From: Oscarella lobularis
Taxonomy: Eukaryota; Porifera; Homoscleromorpha; Homosclerophorida; Oscarellidae
Direction: 5' to 3'
Assembly (NCBI RefSeq): GCF_947507565.1
Contig: NC_089188.1
Coordinates: 310,001 to 374,000, forward strand
Length of the DNA: 64,000 nucleotides
The first letter of the stretch is position 1, and every line of letters begins with the position of its first letter. Under the pieces are notes generated by a model, which saw nothing but the letters and a program-made list of their open reading frames with translations, was not told the DNA's origin and ran no database searches. Positions 20,880-32,740 of this stretch are shown in pieces. Position numbers and translations under genes: made by a program.

Positions 20880-21640
20880 GAAAAAACAATTTTTCCGGCG
20901 CCGTTCACGACATCGTCCTGGAGAAGAAAAAGGTCCACTGCCGCAGACAGACGAAATTCTACCAAGAAACAGAAGTGATGCTGAATGTACCAAAAAATCG
21001 CTTACTGCTGCTCGTCGAGCTGCTCTCTGGCATTCAATGTCTTGGAAAACCATTTCTGAGAAGAAATTTAGTTTCAAGGCTTCGCTGAAATCATTTCTTA
21101 CGCTTTGTCGCCCCATTTGACGCCACTGCGTTATGCAAACACGTCGAAAGGCTTTATAGCGATGAGAGAGTCACACAAATGTTGAGCGTTTGAAAGCTTG
21201 AAGCCATCTGAAGAGCCAATAACCGGGAAAAGTCTAATACAATCGTCACCCTCCATCTTGAATCTTAGCGTGCTCGTCTCCAATCTCTTAACTCGAATGT
21301 TATGCATTCTGGACGGTCGTTCAAGTCTTCGCGACCAAAGATAGATCGAAAGGAGCTGAAATCGTCGTCCAAGCGCCTCGTACAGTGCGTCGCGATCCGC
21401 GTCCGCATTCCAAGCAAAACGCAGGTGAGCGTTCGAACGCGTTCCTCTCCATTCCCACGGCGTAATTGGGCTCTTTCTATCGACTGTGCCTCCCAGAACT
21501 GAAATTACACGAAGCTACGGCTCTATATCGCGAATCCTATATTTCTAAGATTCGATCGAGTTCGATCGCTACGTTCTTTTCGGAAAGGGGACTCGATCGA
21601 ATGCGTCTGAACGTTATGGGTCGCGTTTCCAGGGGCCGCA
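20880..21640 (+). repeat. Large dispersed repeat R1, partial copy
   Basis: Shares long stretches with 44290-44960 (same orientation) and with 49560-51560 (inverted). Words in common include GTCGAGCTGCTCTCT, TTTGACGCCA, ACACGTCGAAAG, CTTAGCGTGCTCGTCTC, TATGCATTC, GCTGAAATCGTCGTCCAAG, CGCGTTCCTCTCCATTCCCA and GATCGAGTTCG. No protein domain is recognised in any frame shared by all copies. The element class is unknown. Confidence 0.7.
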
Positions 21641-22398
21641 GCGAGTAAAAGTCTCGTGGCCCGGGTGATACGGAATCCTGAAAGGGGCCTCACCTATTTT
21701 CATCATTTCAACAACGACTGACACAAACATCGACGTCACTGTTATTAATATAATATTGACGCCATCAAGACACAGAGAGTTTGCGCATGATGGCATTCTG
21801 GCGTAGTTGAAGAATACCTTAGATATAGGAAAGCAACGATAATCATCGCTATAATCGACATCCTCGACTCTGTTGATTTAGGAAGTGGATCTGTTGCTTA
21901 TTGCGGGCGCTCGGTCGAAGAACGAGAACGCATGACATTGCTCATGACCGAGTGACGAGAAATTAGCTCATCTTCTCAAAATTGGTTATTATGCGCAAGT
22001 CGTCTATGTCAGCAGTTTTTTCTTCACAAACAATAAATCAGTACAGCTGCATTTATTTTAAGGCGACAGCACGCAAAGAGCTCATTAGGCGAAAGCTCCT
22101 GTCGTCTCAAGTATTTTACATCAATGGCACGTGCCAAACTCGTCCCTGCGATCTTACCACGGGCATTTGCCTCACCGAACGCCTTCACACACAACGCGCC
22201 TAGCTCTCTTTAGGCTAGAAGCAAATAGCGGTAACGGTCCACCTGAAAATACAAGGCATCGTTTACGTTCACCTCTGTCTATCACTATTAGATGAGCTGC
22301 ATTGTAGCTGCTTGCCGGTTACGCCTACTTTAATTCGATAATCCATTGTGTTGGCTCTCCAGGCCAGGCCCCGCCCCGCACGCGTACGGGACTCCAAA
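21641..22398. repeat. Fragments of dispersed repeats before the NB-ARC gene
   Basis: At 21636-21700 there is a piece of the fold-back family (GGCCGCAGCGAG...CTCGTGGCCC...GGGGCCTCACCT). At 22113-22200 there is a piece of the LHSxGSK family start (TTTTACATCAATGGCACGTG). The rest is unassigned and probably includes the promoter of the gene at 22399. Confidence 0.5.
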
Positions 22399-25300
22399 CA
22401 TGGCCGACTCGGAAGAGCAGAAACTGGTCTTTTGCCTCGCAAAAGCCATCGCCGAGTCGCGTGTGACTCTCAAGGCGTCGAAAATACGAGCCGCTCTCGT
22501 GCAGCGGTATTCTCCACCGAATCCAGCAAATTGTCTTCCATATCGCTGTTGCGACACTTGTTTAGCCGGTGGTCGGGACAAAGGGGCTCTTCGCGAGAAC
22601 GAGCTTGCCAAGTTCGTATTTTTCAATCGGCTGTAGCCGAATTACAAAGCAGAGGAAGCCACCTTCCCAAAATCGGCACGTCGAGTTTGTTTGCTATCTT
22701 TTGCAAAATATTTTACTTCTATATATTTGCGTAGATGACGATGATGCAGAAGTCGATGCTCTTTTCCATCGTCTAATGAAAACTGACTATCCACCGGGTT
22801 TTGAAATTAACGAGACTCCAGGTCCTAATTAGACGGTTTTCAGGAAATCAAGTCTTCTGGTTTGTCTATTTATTTTTTTGCTGTCTTTAGACGCGACGCT
22901 TCCTTCGCTTGACACTGCGCTGTGTCAACGTACACTTCAAAAGATATTATTTTATAATAGGAGTCACCGTGAAGTGCTTGAAGATCTCGTATCTTCTTTG
23001 GCGTTTTTGGGAAGTGAAGAGGAAAGGCTGGCATCTTTGCCTTATATGGTCATAAGAAAAGAAGCGGCGTGTCCTTCTCTTTCTATTGAGAGTACGTTCT
23101 CCTCAGATGATTACGTCACTAGGAGTCTTTTTCTGTGAATTAGTAATGACAATACTACGTGAAATTCTTGTGTTAGCTCGAGCTAACCTCGACAAGTTAG
23201 AGGCAAGGAAGAACGCGAAAGCCCTAACTCTTTCACAAGGTACTTTCTAAAAATGCGTCTTCTCTACCCGCTTTGGCTATAGGGATTGCAGGGACGTTAA
23301 TGTTCTTTTCTGTTTTTTAGAGCGTACGCTCTCACCTGATTATATCACTTGCACACTATTGATTCTCTTTTCTGTTTAGTGACATTCACATTACTAGCTG
23401 AAATTCTTGTGAAAGCTCGTTATAACCTCGACCGGTTACACAAAATGGCGTCTGTGGCGTCAAACAACGCAAAAGCAAAGCCTTCGGCGCAAAGTAAGCT
23501 CTTGGCACTCCATAAACGTGACTTCTTTTACTGTTTTTTGCTAGTTTCCGATCATTACGAAGAATTGCTGTGTAAATTTGCCTTCAATGAAGTAGGACTG
23601 TACTGGAAGCGGTTGGGCGTCTTTCTTGGCTTTCCGTTGAGGGACCTAAATGTAATCGAACAGTACTGCTTGACGCATCGATTAGATGTGGGCGATATGG
23701 CTTGGTCCATGCTCGACAAATACCGCAATGATAAAGGCAAAGATCAAGCGTCGGTTGCAACGCTTCGAGCTCGTTTGAAGGATGTTCGAAGTGCCACCGT
23801 CAAAAGCGACGCAGACGTGACTCCAAGTACTGGTATTGATGACAATTAGCTGTCAAGGTGCATCTATATAATAATCTTCTTAGATTTTTCTTTCTTTGAA
23901 ACCGATCGGCTGTATGGTAGAGAAAGTGAAATGAGAAACATTGAAGTATTCTTTTGGGGAGAAGTGGCTTCAACAGAATACCCTGTTTTACCTATTACGA
24001 CTCGCACAATTCAAGTACAGAGCGCTTTCTCATCGTGCGCTTTCATTTACGCGGTTTTTTCCTTTTGTGCGTCAGATTATCGCCGGCTCAGGGGGTGTTG
24101 GTAAGACGCTGTTAGCAAAGACGTACGTCGCCCTCCATAGAAAAGCCTATAGCGGCGGCGTGTTCAACTTCAACTGCGAAACTTACGCTTCACTTCTTGT
24201 GTCCCTTAGAATGAATGTACGTGCGTACGCTTTCTATTGGCCTTACGTCATGAAGTGTTCCAATTCTTTTAGCTTTTAGCTATTCAAGCGATGGAGAGTG
24301 CATCGATGGAGAACCAAGGGTATACCGCACTTTCGGAAAAGTTATTTCTTTTTTTCAAGTTACTGAAAAGTCGCCAACGATGTCTGATTCTATTTGACAA
24401 TGCTGACGAATTAGAGCTTTTGAGAGTGTGCCTGCCGAATCGTGCTATTTCCTGCCACGTTCTCATCACGACTCGAAGCGTCAAGACACAGGAATTGTGC
24501 GCTGAGCCGAACGTGAGACTGACGAAGTTGGAGACGTTGAAAGGGGATAGCGCCGTCTTGGCGTTGCTCGGTTGGGCAGGCAAAACTCGTGAAGAATTTA
24601 GACAGATGAGAGAGGAGGAGAAAGTATGCGTTCGAAAGCTTGCATTGGATCCTCCGGTCGAAGGACTGCCCTTGGCTCTCGCTCACGCAGGAATATATAT
24701 CGAGCAGCAGAGCGTCACGTTCCAGAGCTACTGGAGTCATCTGCGTGCCAGAGCGAAGGAACTTGATCCGGCCGCGCTCACTATGAACAAATGCCTTCAG
24801 TATTTTCATCTTTCTCATCTTAAAGAGTTTCTTCATGAGGTGGGAATCTTCTCGCCAACCGATCTTGCTGGTCTCGACGTGACTGAGCTGAAGGTCAAGT
24901 CATACAACGAGAGATTGATTCGCAGAGCCAAGGACGCGCTAAATGCTCGACGCCACCTTTATTTAACCTGGGAACTGGACATTGATTACATTAGAACGCA
25001 CTCCAGCGAAGGTTATCGATTGTTGCAGTACTGTTCACTTTTCGCCTCTCAAGATATTCCGCGAGACGTCGTTCGCGACGCCGCTTTTTCAGACACCGAA
25101 CAAGAGTTTCGCGACGTCGTAATGGCTAAGGGAGCGCGAGTTTTAAAAGAGCGCTCCTTCTTGAAGCAGACCGAGCAAAACGATATGACGATGGTTTACT
25201 CCATGCATCATTTGATACAAGCCAGTGTCTTGGGCCCTCTTATGGGAAATGAAGACGTGTGCCGACAGATGTTGAATTCTGTAGGACGATGCCTAGTGGA

Positions 25301-27333
25301 ACGGCTTCCGCCTAAAAGCGACGTTTTTGATACTTCATCCGTTGTTTCCTTACTTCCTCACGTATATTCCGTGGCTGTGAAACTTCTGGAAGTTGGAGCG
25401 ATTGGTGCAAACAGTCCAGACATTGTTAAATGGGCGTGCTTTCTCTCGATGAACTTTTTTCACATTGAAACGGCAAAGACGTTGTACGAGAAACGAATTA
25501 ATCTCTTCACCGAGTCGCCCAATTCCGTTTCAGAGATCGAAAGGCGAGAGTGTGGGTTTCGGTGTTTACCTCATGCAAAGACTGCACGCTTGACCTTTTC
25601 TCTAATAGGCTATGAAGGAATGTGTTCGGTTTTTTTCCGTCTAGGTGACTTTGAAAGCGTGAAGACGTACGTCGAGCTCGCACTTAGCGGGCGGTCTCCT
25701 GATCAACTAACTGATGGAGAAATCGTCTCATCATTTTTCACCGGTACGCAATTCCCATTTTCTCAGTGCAGAAATTTCAGTGCTTCCACAGTTTTGCACC
25801 ACCTTGCGCATGTTTATGTCTTTCACGAAATGCACTCCATGGCGGAGAAGTTAGGTCTCATGTTGCTCAAAGCATGCTCTTCACATCCAACAGCAGACCA
25901 TGCAGCAGCAGACCGAGGCGTATTTCTCGGTAATGATTTTGGTCAAATTTGACTTATTCCGTCATCTTTTCTTAGTCTGTCTTCTTTTGGAGCATGTTTA
26001 TGCCCATGAGGAGGAATTCGACAAGCAGTTGGAGATACTGGATAAGGCGGGATGCTTCCTTTCGGAGAACAATCTCGATCTGGCGACCTGTTTGTTTTCT
26101 TTGCAGATAAGCGTCCAACTGTTTTTGATTATTTTTTTTCAAGTTTGCGTCGCCTACGGCGGGGCTTTAAGCTCCCTTGAACGGTTTAGCGAAGCCCGTG
26201 ATTATTTCATCAAGGCTATAGACATTTACAAGCGTTATGCCATGGAGACCGACTTCAGAATGGCAGAGGGTAAATACGGCTACAAATTTAAATTTTTCCT
26301 TGTAGCGACTGGGTCTGTTTTAGTTCTTCAAGTTCTTAGCGTCTGCTATCGTAGCCTTGGCGATTTCGACAAAGCTATTGAAGTATCGAAGGAAGCTCTT
26401 GATATAATAAGGCCTAAATTGCCTCCCGGAAACATAGGACTCTACAACTGTAAGATAGACGCGTGTGTTCTATTTTTCTTCAGTGCGCTAGTGCGCCCAA
26501 TAGATCTTTCGTGTCATGCTCAGAACTTGAACGCTAAGGGAGAAAAGCGTGATGCGATAGAATTGTTACAAGAAGCCATGCCGTTGCTGCAAATTGTTTC
26601 GCCCCCGCTTGGGATAAAGTTGGAAACTTCCTCTTGTAAACGCTATAAATTGTTTGGTTGCAATTTTATTGGTCTGATAATTGAATTGAAATATTTTAGG
26701 TTTCCTTTTAATCGGCTCCTGGTTTGCAGAAATTGAAAATTATGAGGCTGCAATACCATACCTTCAAAATGGTCTGTCCGTGTGCGACGAGCTTTATTCT
26801 GAGAAACTGATTGGCGCACTTTACTGTAAAAATAACAGCAGTGATCGTTCAATTCCATTTAGTTCGTCTACTTTCTTAATGTCTAGCTCAAACAATGGCG
26901 GAACAATTGGGTATCTGCTACCTCAAATTGAAGCGTTTTCAAGATGCTCTGCCTTTGCTTCAACGCTCCTTTTCGGCATCAAAAGAGTGCCTTGAGGACA
27001 ATGGGGGGACAGTTGCAGGTGTCGCGTTTTGCTCTGCTCCATGCTCTTGTCTATTAACTGCAACGAAAACTTCTGTAGCTCTAGGCAACTACATCGCCTG
27101 TCTAATCTATTTAAAGAAATTCGACGAAGCTGAAACAGAGATTCGAGAAACATCTCAGTTGTTCAGTCACCTGCCAGAAGAGCATCCCATTCTCTGGCGA
27201 TGTATGTTTCCTAGTTTGCGCGTAGCTATCTCATTTCTATTACCTTTTAGTGAACAGTCTCTACGGCGTTCTGTGCAAGAGAAGAGTTCGAAACGAAGAA
27301 CCTGCAGTCGGGCCACGAATGAAAAACACGTGA
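22399..27333 (+). CDS. Death domain / NB-ARC / TPR receptor (NLR-like STAND ATPase)
   Basis: Supported exons include 22735-22821, 22891-23091, 23144-23239, 23380-23493, 23545-23832, 23884-24014, 24076-24216 and a long one from 24273, with matching phases. The proposed first exon (22399, MADSEEQKLVFCLAKAIAES) joins less clearly. The exon at 23545 holds a death domain (VGLYWKRLGVFLGFPLRDL, then AWSMLDKYRND and ATLRARLKD). The NB-ARC has LYGRESEM, the P-loop IIAGSGGVGKTLLAKTY, Walker B CLILFDNADELE, HVLITTRS, GLPLALAHAGIYIEQ and a later MHHLIQASV (MHD-like). From about 25.6 kb to the end, TPR-like repeats follow, for example RLGDFESVKTYVELAL, LERFSEARDYFIKAI, SLGDFDKAIEVSKEAL and RFQDALPLLQRSF. 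Exon borders in the TPR part are not all resolved; the likely stop is at 27331. The family senses danger signals and oligomerises through ATP binding (APAF1/NLR type). Two adjacent exons in the linker look duplicated. AATAAA lies at about 27487. Confidence 0.85.
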
Positions 27334-27984
27334 AGCGCTTTTAGCTGTGAAACGAGTGTTTTTCCTTCGACGAAGTCCTTATTAGTCATTTGGTGGGGGG
27401 GGGGAGCTTTAGTCCCCAAATTTTTGTTTGACCATGCTCTTTATTCAATATTGTGCACTAAGCAAAACTCTACGCTCAGAAGTGTAGAATAAAATCAGAT
27501 AAAATGTCGTTATTAGCTTGAGTTTGCGTGGTTGTAATTTTTTTTCGCTTTTTTACCCTCTAACGTCTTCCTACTCGCTTGTTATACGTCGTTTTCTTCG
27601 AAATTAAATACTGTAGTCGCATCTATTTTTTAGTTATACCACACTGCTACAGCGACTACTTCTTGTTTCAAAAAGTATAGTTAAACTCAAGGAAAAGTAA
27701 TATCGACTTCCTCAGAAAATACGGTATTACGTATTGTTATATCACGGACCGAGAAAGTTCTTACAGTGTTGTGATTGTTATTGTCAGTGAAGTTCGTTAG
27801 ACGAAAAGTGCACAAGAAAAACGAGGTCTTCCGATGTCTGCATGTAAATTAATATGTATATATATATATATATATAGATCGCTGTCGAGACTGTTCACTA
27901 AAAAACGACTAGCTTAGTTACTTAGGAATTGCAGTTTGCTACATGTGGACCTAGAGACAAACATCGCGAGACGAACGCAGGTTA
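27334..27984. other. Intergenic with simple repeats
   Basis: A poly-G run lies at about 27393-27403 and a TA dinucleotide run at about 27856-27875. No gene is seen. Confidence 0.6.
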
Positions 27985-28945
27985 AGAAAACAGATGAGGC
28001 CTCCTTTGAGCGTTCAGTGTCGCTAGAAACCACGACATTTTCTCTCACAGCGGTCGTTGTGAACATCGCCCGCTTCTGTACTTTAAGCTGTACGAAGACA
28101 AGCCTTATAGCTCCTCTAGGGTCAACGGAAAAACGAATTCGACTTACGACTGAGGAGAGAAGAGCTTTGGAAGCGCAAGGGATAAATTCGCCTCTTGGGC
28201 CATTGGAAGAGACTGAGTAACGTCGAATGCACCGTCAAAGTGTAGGCTCTAAGAGAATTGTTAGATGGAATACTAAACTCGCTACTGCGAGACCTTCTCT
28301 TTCGTTTCGCAGGCGGAGAACTGCTAGTGAAGACCTCTTAGGGAGCCTCACTTTCTCCATAAAAACGCCGGCGTCTAGAAGAACAGCTTTTGACAGCAAC
28401 CCACTATAGCCGAAGCGTTTCTTGCGAAAACATTCAGTCAAAAGGCTTTCTTTTTATGAACTACCCGGATAACTGCTCGAAGTACAGCCGTTTTGACTGA
28501 TTTTTTCGAAAGACGCGTTTCGGCTATAGTAGGATGCTCTTCAAAACAGGTTTTCTAGACGCTAACGCCTATGCGGAAGAGTGAGACTCCCAAAGGTGTT
28601 TCACAAACAGTTTTTCACGTTGCAAAACGTAAAGGTAAGGCTCGCGGCGCAAGTTCGTTATTCGGTTTGACAGTAGACCGAAGGCCTACACTTGGAGAGG
28701 GTAATCGGCGCGCACCAGTTGTTTCTCATCGTCGAAGAGCCGAGTTTATCCCTCACTCTTTCGAAGGAAGACCCTCCAACTTTTCTCTGTTGGTCGAGGA
28801 AAAGCATAGAGATTAGTCTCCGCGTTTGTTGAATTGCGCGCTCGGGCGATGTTCACAGCGGCCGCTGCGAGCGAAAATCCTGTGGCCCTAGTGATACTGA
28901 ACGCCCAAAGAGGGCCTCACCCTTTGCCTTAACTCTTTCCAATGT
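27985..28945. mobile_element. Fold-back element with arms of about 450 bases
   Basis: 28000-28441 and 28487-28945 are inverted copies of each other with a central loop of about 45 bases. Paired landmarks: ACGAAATC-type ends GTTCACA(G/A)CGGCCGCTG, GAATTTATCCCT, CTTTTGACTG-TTTTTTCG, CGGCTATAGT and GTCTAGA. The outer word GCGGGCGATGTTCACA occurs on both arms. Single arms of the same family lie at 37385-37860 and 21636-21700. ORFs inside look incidental. A non-autonomous fold-back DNA element is the simplest reading. Confidence 0.65.
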
Positions 28946-30089
28946 GCGTTCGCTGACTTTTGTTTTGCTGCATGCATGCTTCTTCGTCGCTCCACGCCTT
29001 TCCACCTTAGTCTTTTCCCTAGTAGTCTGTCCTTACCTGTACTTGTTAACCCATCTCTAGATTTATATGTTCGCTACTAGGTGAGGAAGAGTCTGGTCAT
29101 TACTTATTGCGCCCGTCTATCTTCCGCGCGCTAGGAGATTCTTTTGCAAGCTTGCGTTTCATGGCTTGCTGTCGATCTCTTTGGGAGACGACTTGAACGC
29201 GGCACTCTAATGCAATCAGGACGGTAAATTAATTACGCAGTCAGCTGACCTCAGGGAAGCTCGCTGATTGAGGAACACGTCCTGAAACACAACTAAAAGG
29301 GTGCGTTAGACCAGACCCTTCCTCTCCTAGCGAAGGGTCTTGCCTCCAGACTTTTCCTACCGAACGCCAGGCGTTCTAGTGTTTCTTAATATTTTTAATC
29401 TTTGATAGTTTATCTTATTGGCAGGGATTGAGGTTACAAATGACTATATTCGGATGCGGCTCCTCGGTTCCAAATGGACAATACTGACCGTGGTAGACCT
29501 GTTCAAAAGACGAAAATTTAGTCTCTGAAGTCGTTTCGTCAAACCCATTTGACGCCATCGCGTCATGCGATATCGTCGAAACTCCATCTACCGTTGAAAA
29601 CGTCATGCAGACGAAAGATTCTTCTCACACGACTAAAGACAGATTGAAATGAACTAGAAGCGTCGTCGAATTAGGAAAGTGAATGCATGCATGCATCGAA
29701 AGCGCAAAAGCAGGTGCATGAGCGAGCGTCCCTCGACTCTCACCAGCAATTGCATCGCAGCATTTTCTCGCTGTATCAATGCCAGGTGCGCCCCGTTTCT
29801 CCATATAGATTGCACCCAGCTGCCAATAATGCATAGTAAATATATGAATCTTGTTTCTCAAGGCTTCCCACCGCAATTTCAACGTCGACTTCAGGAGTGT
29901 CGCACGCAGATTTGTGAATGATCAATGACATTCCGACTAAGAATTTAATGCATTTTTTGCAGGTGGCAACATCCATAGTAAATTACTACATAAATGCATT
30001 GTTTTGCTCAAGGCTTCTCACCGCATTTGTCAACCTACCTATATACGCCTGCATTTGCCAGCCTACGTACGCTTGTCGACTGAGGAACA
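28946..30089. other. Intergenic with repeat fragments
   Basis: Around 29520-29600 a short R1 fragment is recognisable (CGTTTCGTCAAA, TTTGACGCCATC, ATATCGTCGAAA). No gene is supported in the remainder. Short direct repeats such as TCAAGGCTTC(C/T)CACCGCA occur at 29860 and 30010. Confidence 0.45.
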
Positions 30090-30450
30090 ATGAGATTTAC
30101 CTCTCGCGCTCTTCTTCGTCCCGTCTCTCTTGTCGCCCTCTTCATCGTTTTTTCATCTCTCATTGATGGGAATCCGACGTGTGACGTGCCAATTCCGTTG
30201 CCCCTTTGCACAGACGAAGGAATAACCCAGTCAAGTTTCCCTAACGATTTCGGCTCCTACTGAAACGATGCCAGCGCGGAATCGTCCTTTTGGAACAGAG
30301 AAAACGTTTCCGTCGTTGGAACTTATGAGGAAACGAGCTCCAATTTTCCGTGTTCGCCCAAGTTCATTGCCCCGTTAACGCGTACGATTGCAAAGCGGCT
30401 ATCTCTTGCCAGTACGACAACGCGACCAAAGGCGGTGAAATTGTAAAACG
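30090..30450 (+). pseudogene. Frizzled-CRD fragment with signal peptide
   Basis: A 57-codon frame starts MRFTSRALLRPVSLVALFIV (signal peptide) and continues CDVPIPLPLC and SSFPNDFGSY. This matches the opening of a Frizzled-type cysteine-rich domain, whose families show C-x-x-IPLC and a PN-x-GH-like step. A TGA at 30261 interrupts it, but the same frame continues with NDASAESSFWNRENVS and NFPCSPKF, resembling the next part of a CRD. It then runs into the 3' end of the antisense gene and no further CRD cysteines follow. I read it as a truncated duplicate of a CRD gene with one in-frame stop. A relation to the gene at 7170 is likely but distant. Confidence 0.5.
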
Positions 30451-31393
30451 TTTTCTGGTGTCGTATGCGAACGAAGAAGACGTAGTTCATGTCCCAGTGA
30501 GGCTTGCTGACGTTCACGTACGCGTCGTCGAGATAGGTTTTCCACGTGCCAAGGGAGTCGTGTCCAAGTGGAGTAGGCAGCGACGGAGAACGATAGGGAT
30601 ACGAGTAGACTTCCCACGTACCATTCTGCGATGGAGAAGCACCGGCGCTCGATAAGTAGAAATTCACAGAAACGCCGTAGAACTGAATGACGCCGTCATT
30701 GATCCAGTGACAGTTTAACGTCAAATCGAAGATAGTCTTGTAAAGTTTTCCAATAACATTGATGCGCTCTCCGACATCGTTTTCAACTTCCAAGTACACC
30801 GATGTCGCGCCAACTAGTTCGAAAATCAACAGACCACGATTGACAATGCCAACAGAGAAGCCATTTGAGTCTCCTGCGCCACCGTCAAGTGAAAGTTTAA
30901 CTCGATTCGACGTCATTGTCGACGCTGCTTCATTAATAATGAGACAGGCACGACAGTAGATGACGTAACGACTGCTGCTATCCATTGACGAATTGACAGT
31001 GAAATTGCGAAGGTTCGTCCACACGACATGCACCGCGAATATACTTCGTGTTATAAGAACCTCGTTTGATGATGGCAAGTCGCGTAACGAGAAGTTGACC
31101 GCTAGGTTTCGACGATATCGAACTGCCGTCGATATATTGTCCCGACCAGACGAACGTGCTCGCGTTCAGAGAGCCTTGAATCGAGACAATTTGGCAGAGA
31201 GAATCGAGACAATTTGGCAAAGAGCTTCGAGATATGACGTCACCGTAAAAATGACGTCTTTATTGATGATTAATCGAATGACGTCAGAAGTGCCTGAGCC
31301 AATTGTCAGCGATCGAATCGTTGTGTCTCGATGGATGACGACATCGTAAGAACCGGAGGCGGATATTTGAGCTTGATCCCAGGCGCTTGGAAC
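30323..31393 (-). pseudogene. 3' part of a secreted-type protein, beta-helix-like, truncated and frameshifted
   Basis: Minus strand. A good acceptor (CCCCTCCCCTAG, about 31394) is followed by a frame reading SGSYDVVIHRDTTIRSL and SDVIRLIINKDVIF, then NASTFVWSGQYIDGSSI. From about 31120 the readable frame is another one, LPSSNEVLITRSIF to the stop at 30323, 251 codons from its first Met. A 23-base tandem duplication (CAAATTGTCTCGATTC twice, 31185-31225) sits where the first frame is disturbed. Short strands with N-x-S/T sites suggest a secreted beta-helix or similar fold; the family is not recognised. Its 5' exons are missing, and the second segmental duplication copy begins about 80 bases further on, so the gene was probably cut by that event. 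Confidence 0.45.
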
Positions 31394-31475
31394 TCTAGGG
31401 GAGGGGAAAGAGATAGCGAATCACGTGATCAACAAAACACCAGTCCTCTTCTCTCTCACTTTCCGTCGAGCCACT

Positions 31476-31720
31476 TGGTCAATTGAAGTCACTTCTGGAA
31501 ATTGCGTGCCTCTTAGCGAATATGCCATGGCGCAATACAAACGAGAGAATGTGGTCTATGCGGTGAACAACGTGTTCTACGACGACTTCCATCCGAAGCA
31601 GTTGAACCCTAAAGATTTTGATATCCCGCTCAGACGATGTTCCGGCGGAAAAGCATATTGACATTTTGGCGTTCGTTCAAAAGACTTTTAACTTTTCTCC
31701 TGAATGAAAATGTGATAAGC
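31476..31720 (+). pseudogene. Copy of the last ependymin exon
   Basis: Carries SIEVTSGNCVPLSEY and ALMAQYKR-like text through NPKDFDIP. A short deletion right after that point changes the frame and removes the final conserved cysteine of the family signature. The first three exons are absent. It is a by-product of the segmental duplication. Confidence 0.85.
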
Positions 31721-32179
31721 TCATTCGGAAGACTGCTACAGCATTTGAATTGATTAACAGACAAGTTCTGCTTGTGCCTATGAAACCTAATAAAACATAA
31801 AAGATGCATGTATACTGATTAAAACTTCCCAAGCAACTCACATATGATCATTCTTCGCCCACGGGACGAGAGAAATTCTCGACCCCTTTGACTCAGCATT
31901 GTTAGAGTGAACGTTCACCGATAATTAGCACGTGATCGACCGACTCCTTTGACACCTGATTGCTAAGATAAGTGAAATTCACCGTAGCGGGGTCTATATC
32001 TAATAAGTGTTTCTTTGTCTGACAAAGGGTCCAGCGGGTATCACAGGGCAAAAAGGAGAAAATCCATTGCAGTATTAAAATTAATCTAATCTAATAGGAC
32101 AAGCTGTCCTTTCAGAAAGGTGGCCAAGGACTACTAAGGGGATTGCCCGGTCCCATGCAAAAGGCTCACAAGGTGTGAC

Positions 32180-32740
32180 ACCAACCTGTAAAATTGAACA
32201 GTTACGACAAGAAGTGTCAGAATTAAAACGTCGTCACGGTGTTAACGCATGCCTATGTTCGTGCATACATAAAGGCAATCCCAATCTAAAAAGTGAACCC
32301 TATCTAACACCGGGTCCACAGAACCAAGTACTTCAAATCTATTGTGACATGGATGCTGATGGGGGCGGATGGACCGTCTTCCAACGAAGACAGGATGCAT
32401 CTGTTAATTTTTATCGCAATTGGACTGACTATCAAAGCGGATTCGGAAATATCGACGAAGAATTTGCGCTGGGTCTTGATTATAGCCATTGCCTACTCAG
32501 TCTCAGTAAAAGTGGCAATGAACTTCAAGCAAAATATTCCTATTTCGAATCAGCGTTGGTAATGAAAGCACAATGTACGTTTTGGGTGTGAGTGGCTAAA
32601 CAGTGGTGACTCACTTGCCCTCCAGAATGAATAAATGAATAAATGGAGATTATCATAAGATATCGACGGGTTATCGTTATCATGCAAGGAATACTGTGGC
32701 TTCGTTGGAAATTCGCGTCTCTCAAGTTTTCCCAAATGAA
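32180..32740 (+). pseudogene. 5' part of a fibrinogen-related domain
   Basis: The plus frame contains QLRQEVSELKRRHG (short coiled-coil-like), LQIYCDMDADGGGWTVFQRR, WTDYQSGFGNIDEEFALGLD and SGNELQA, the N-terminal half of a fibrinogen domain. It stops at about 32591, and the downstream block is a shrunken remnant lacking the WWY region. Complementary to the remnant at 15150-15480. The closest intact relative in the window is at 47149-47796. Confidence 0.8.
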
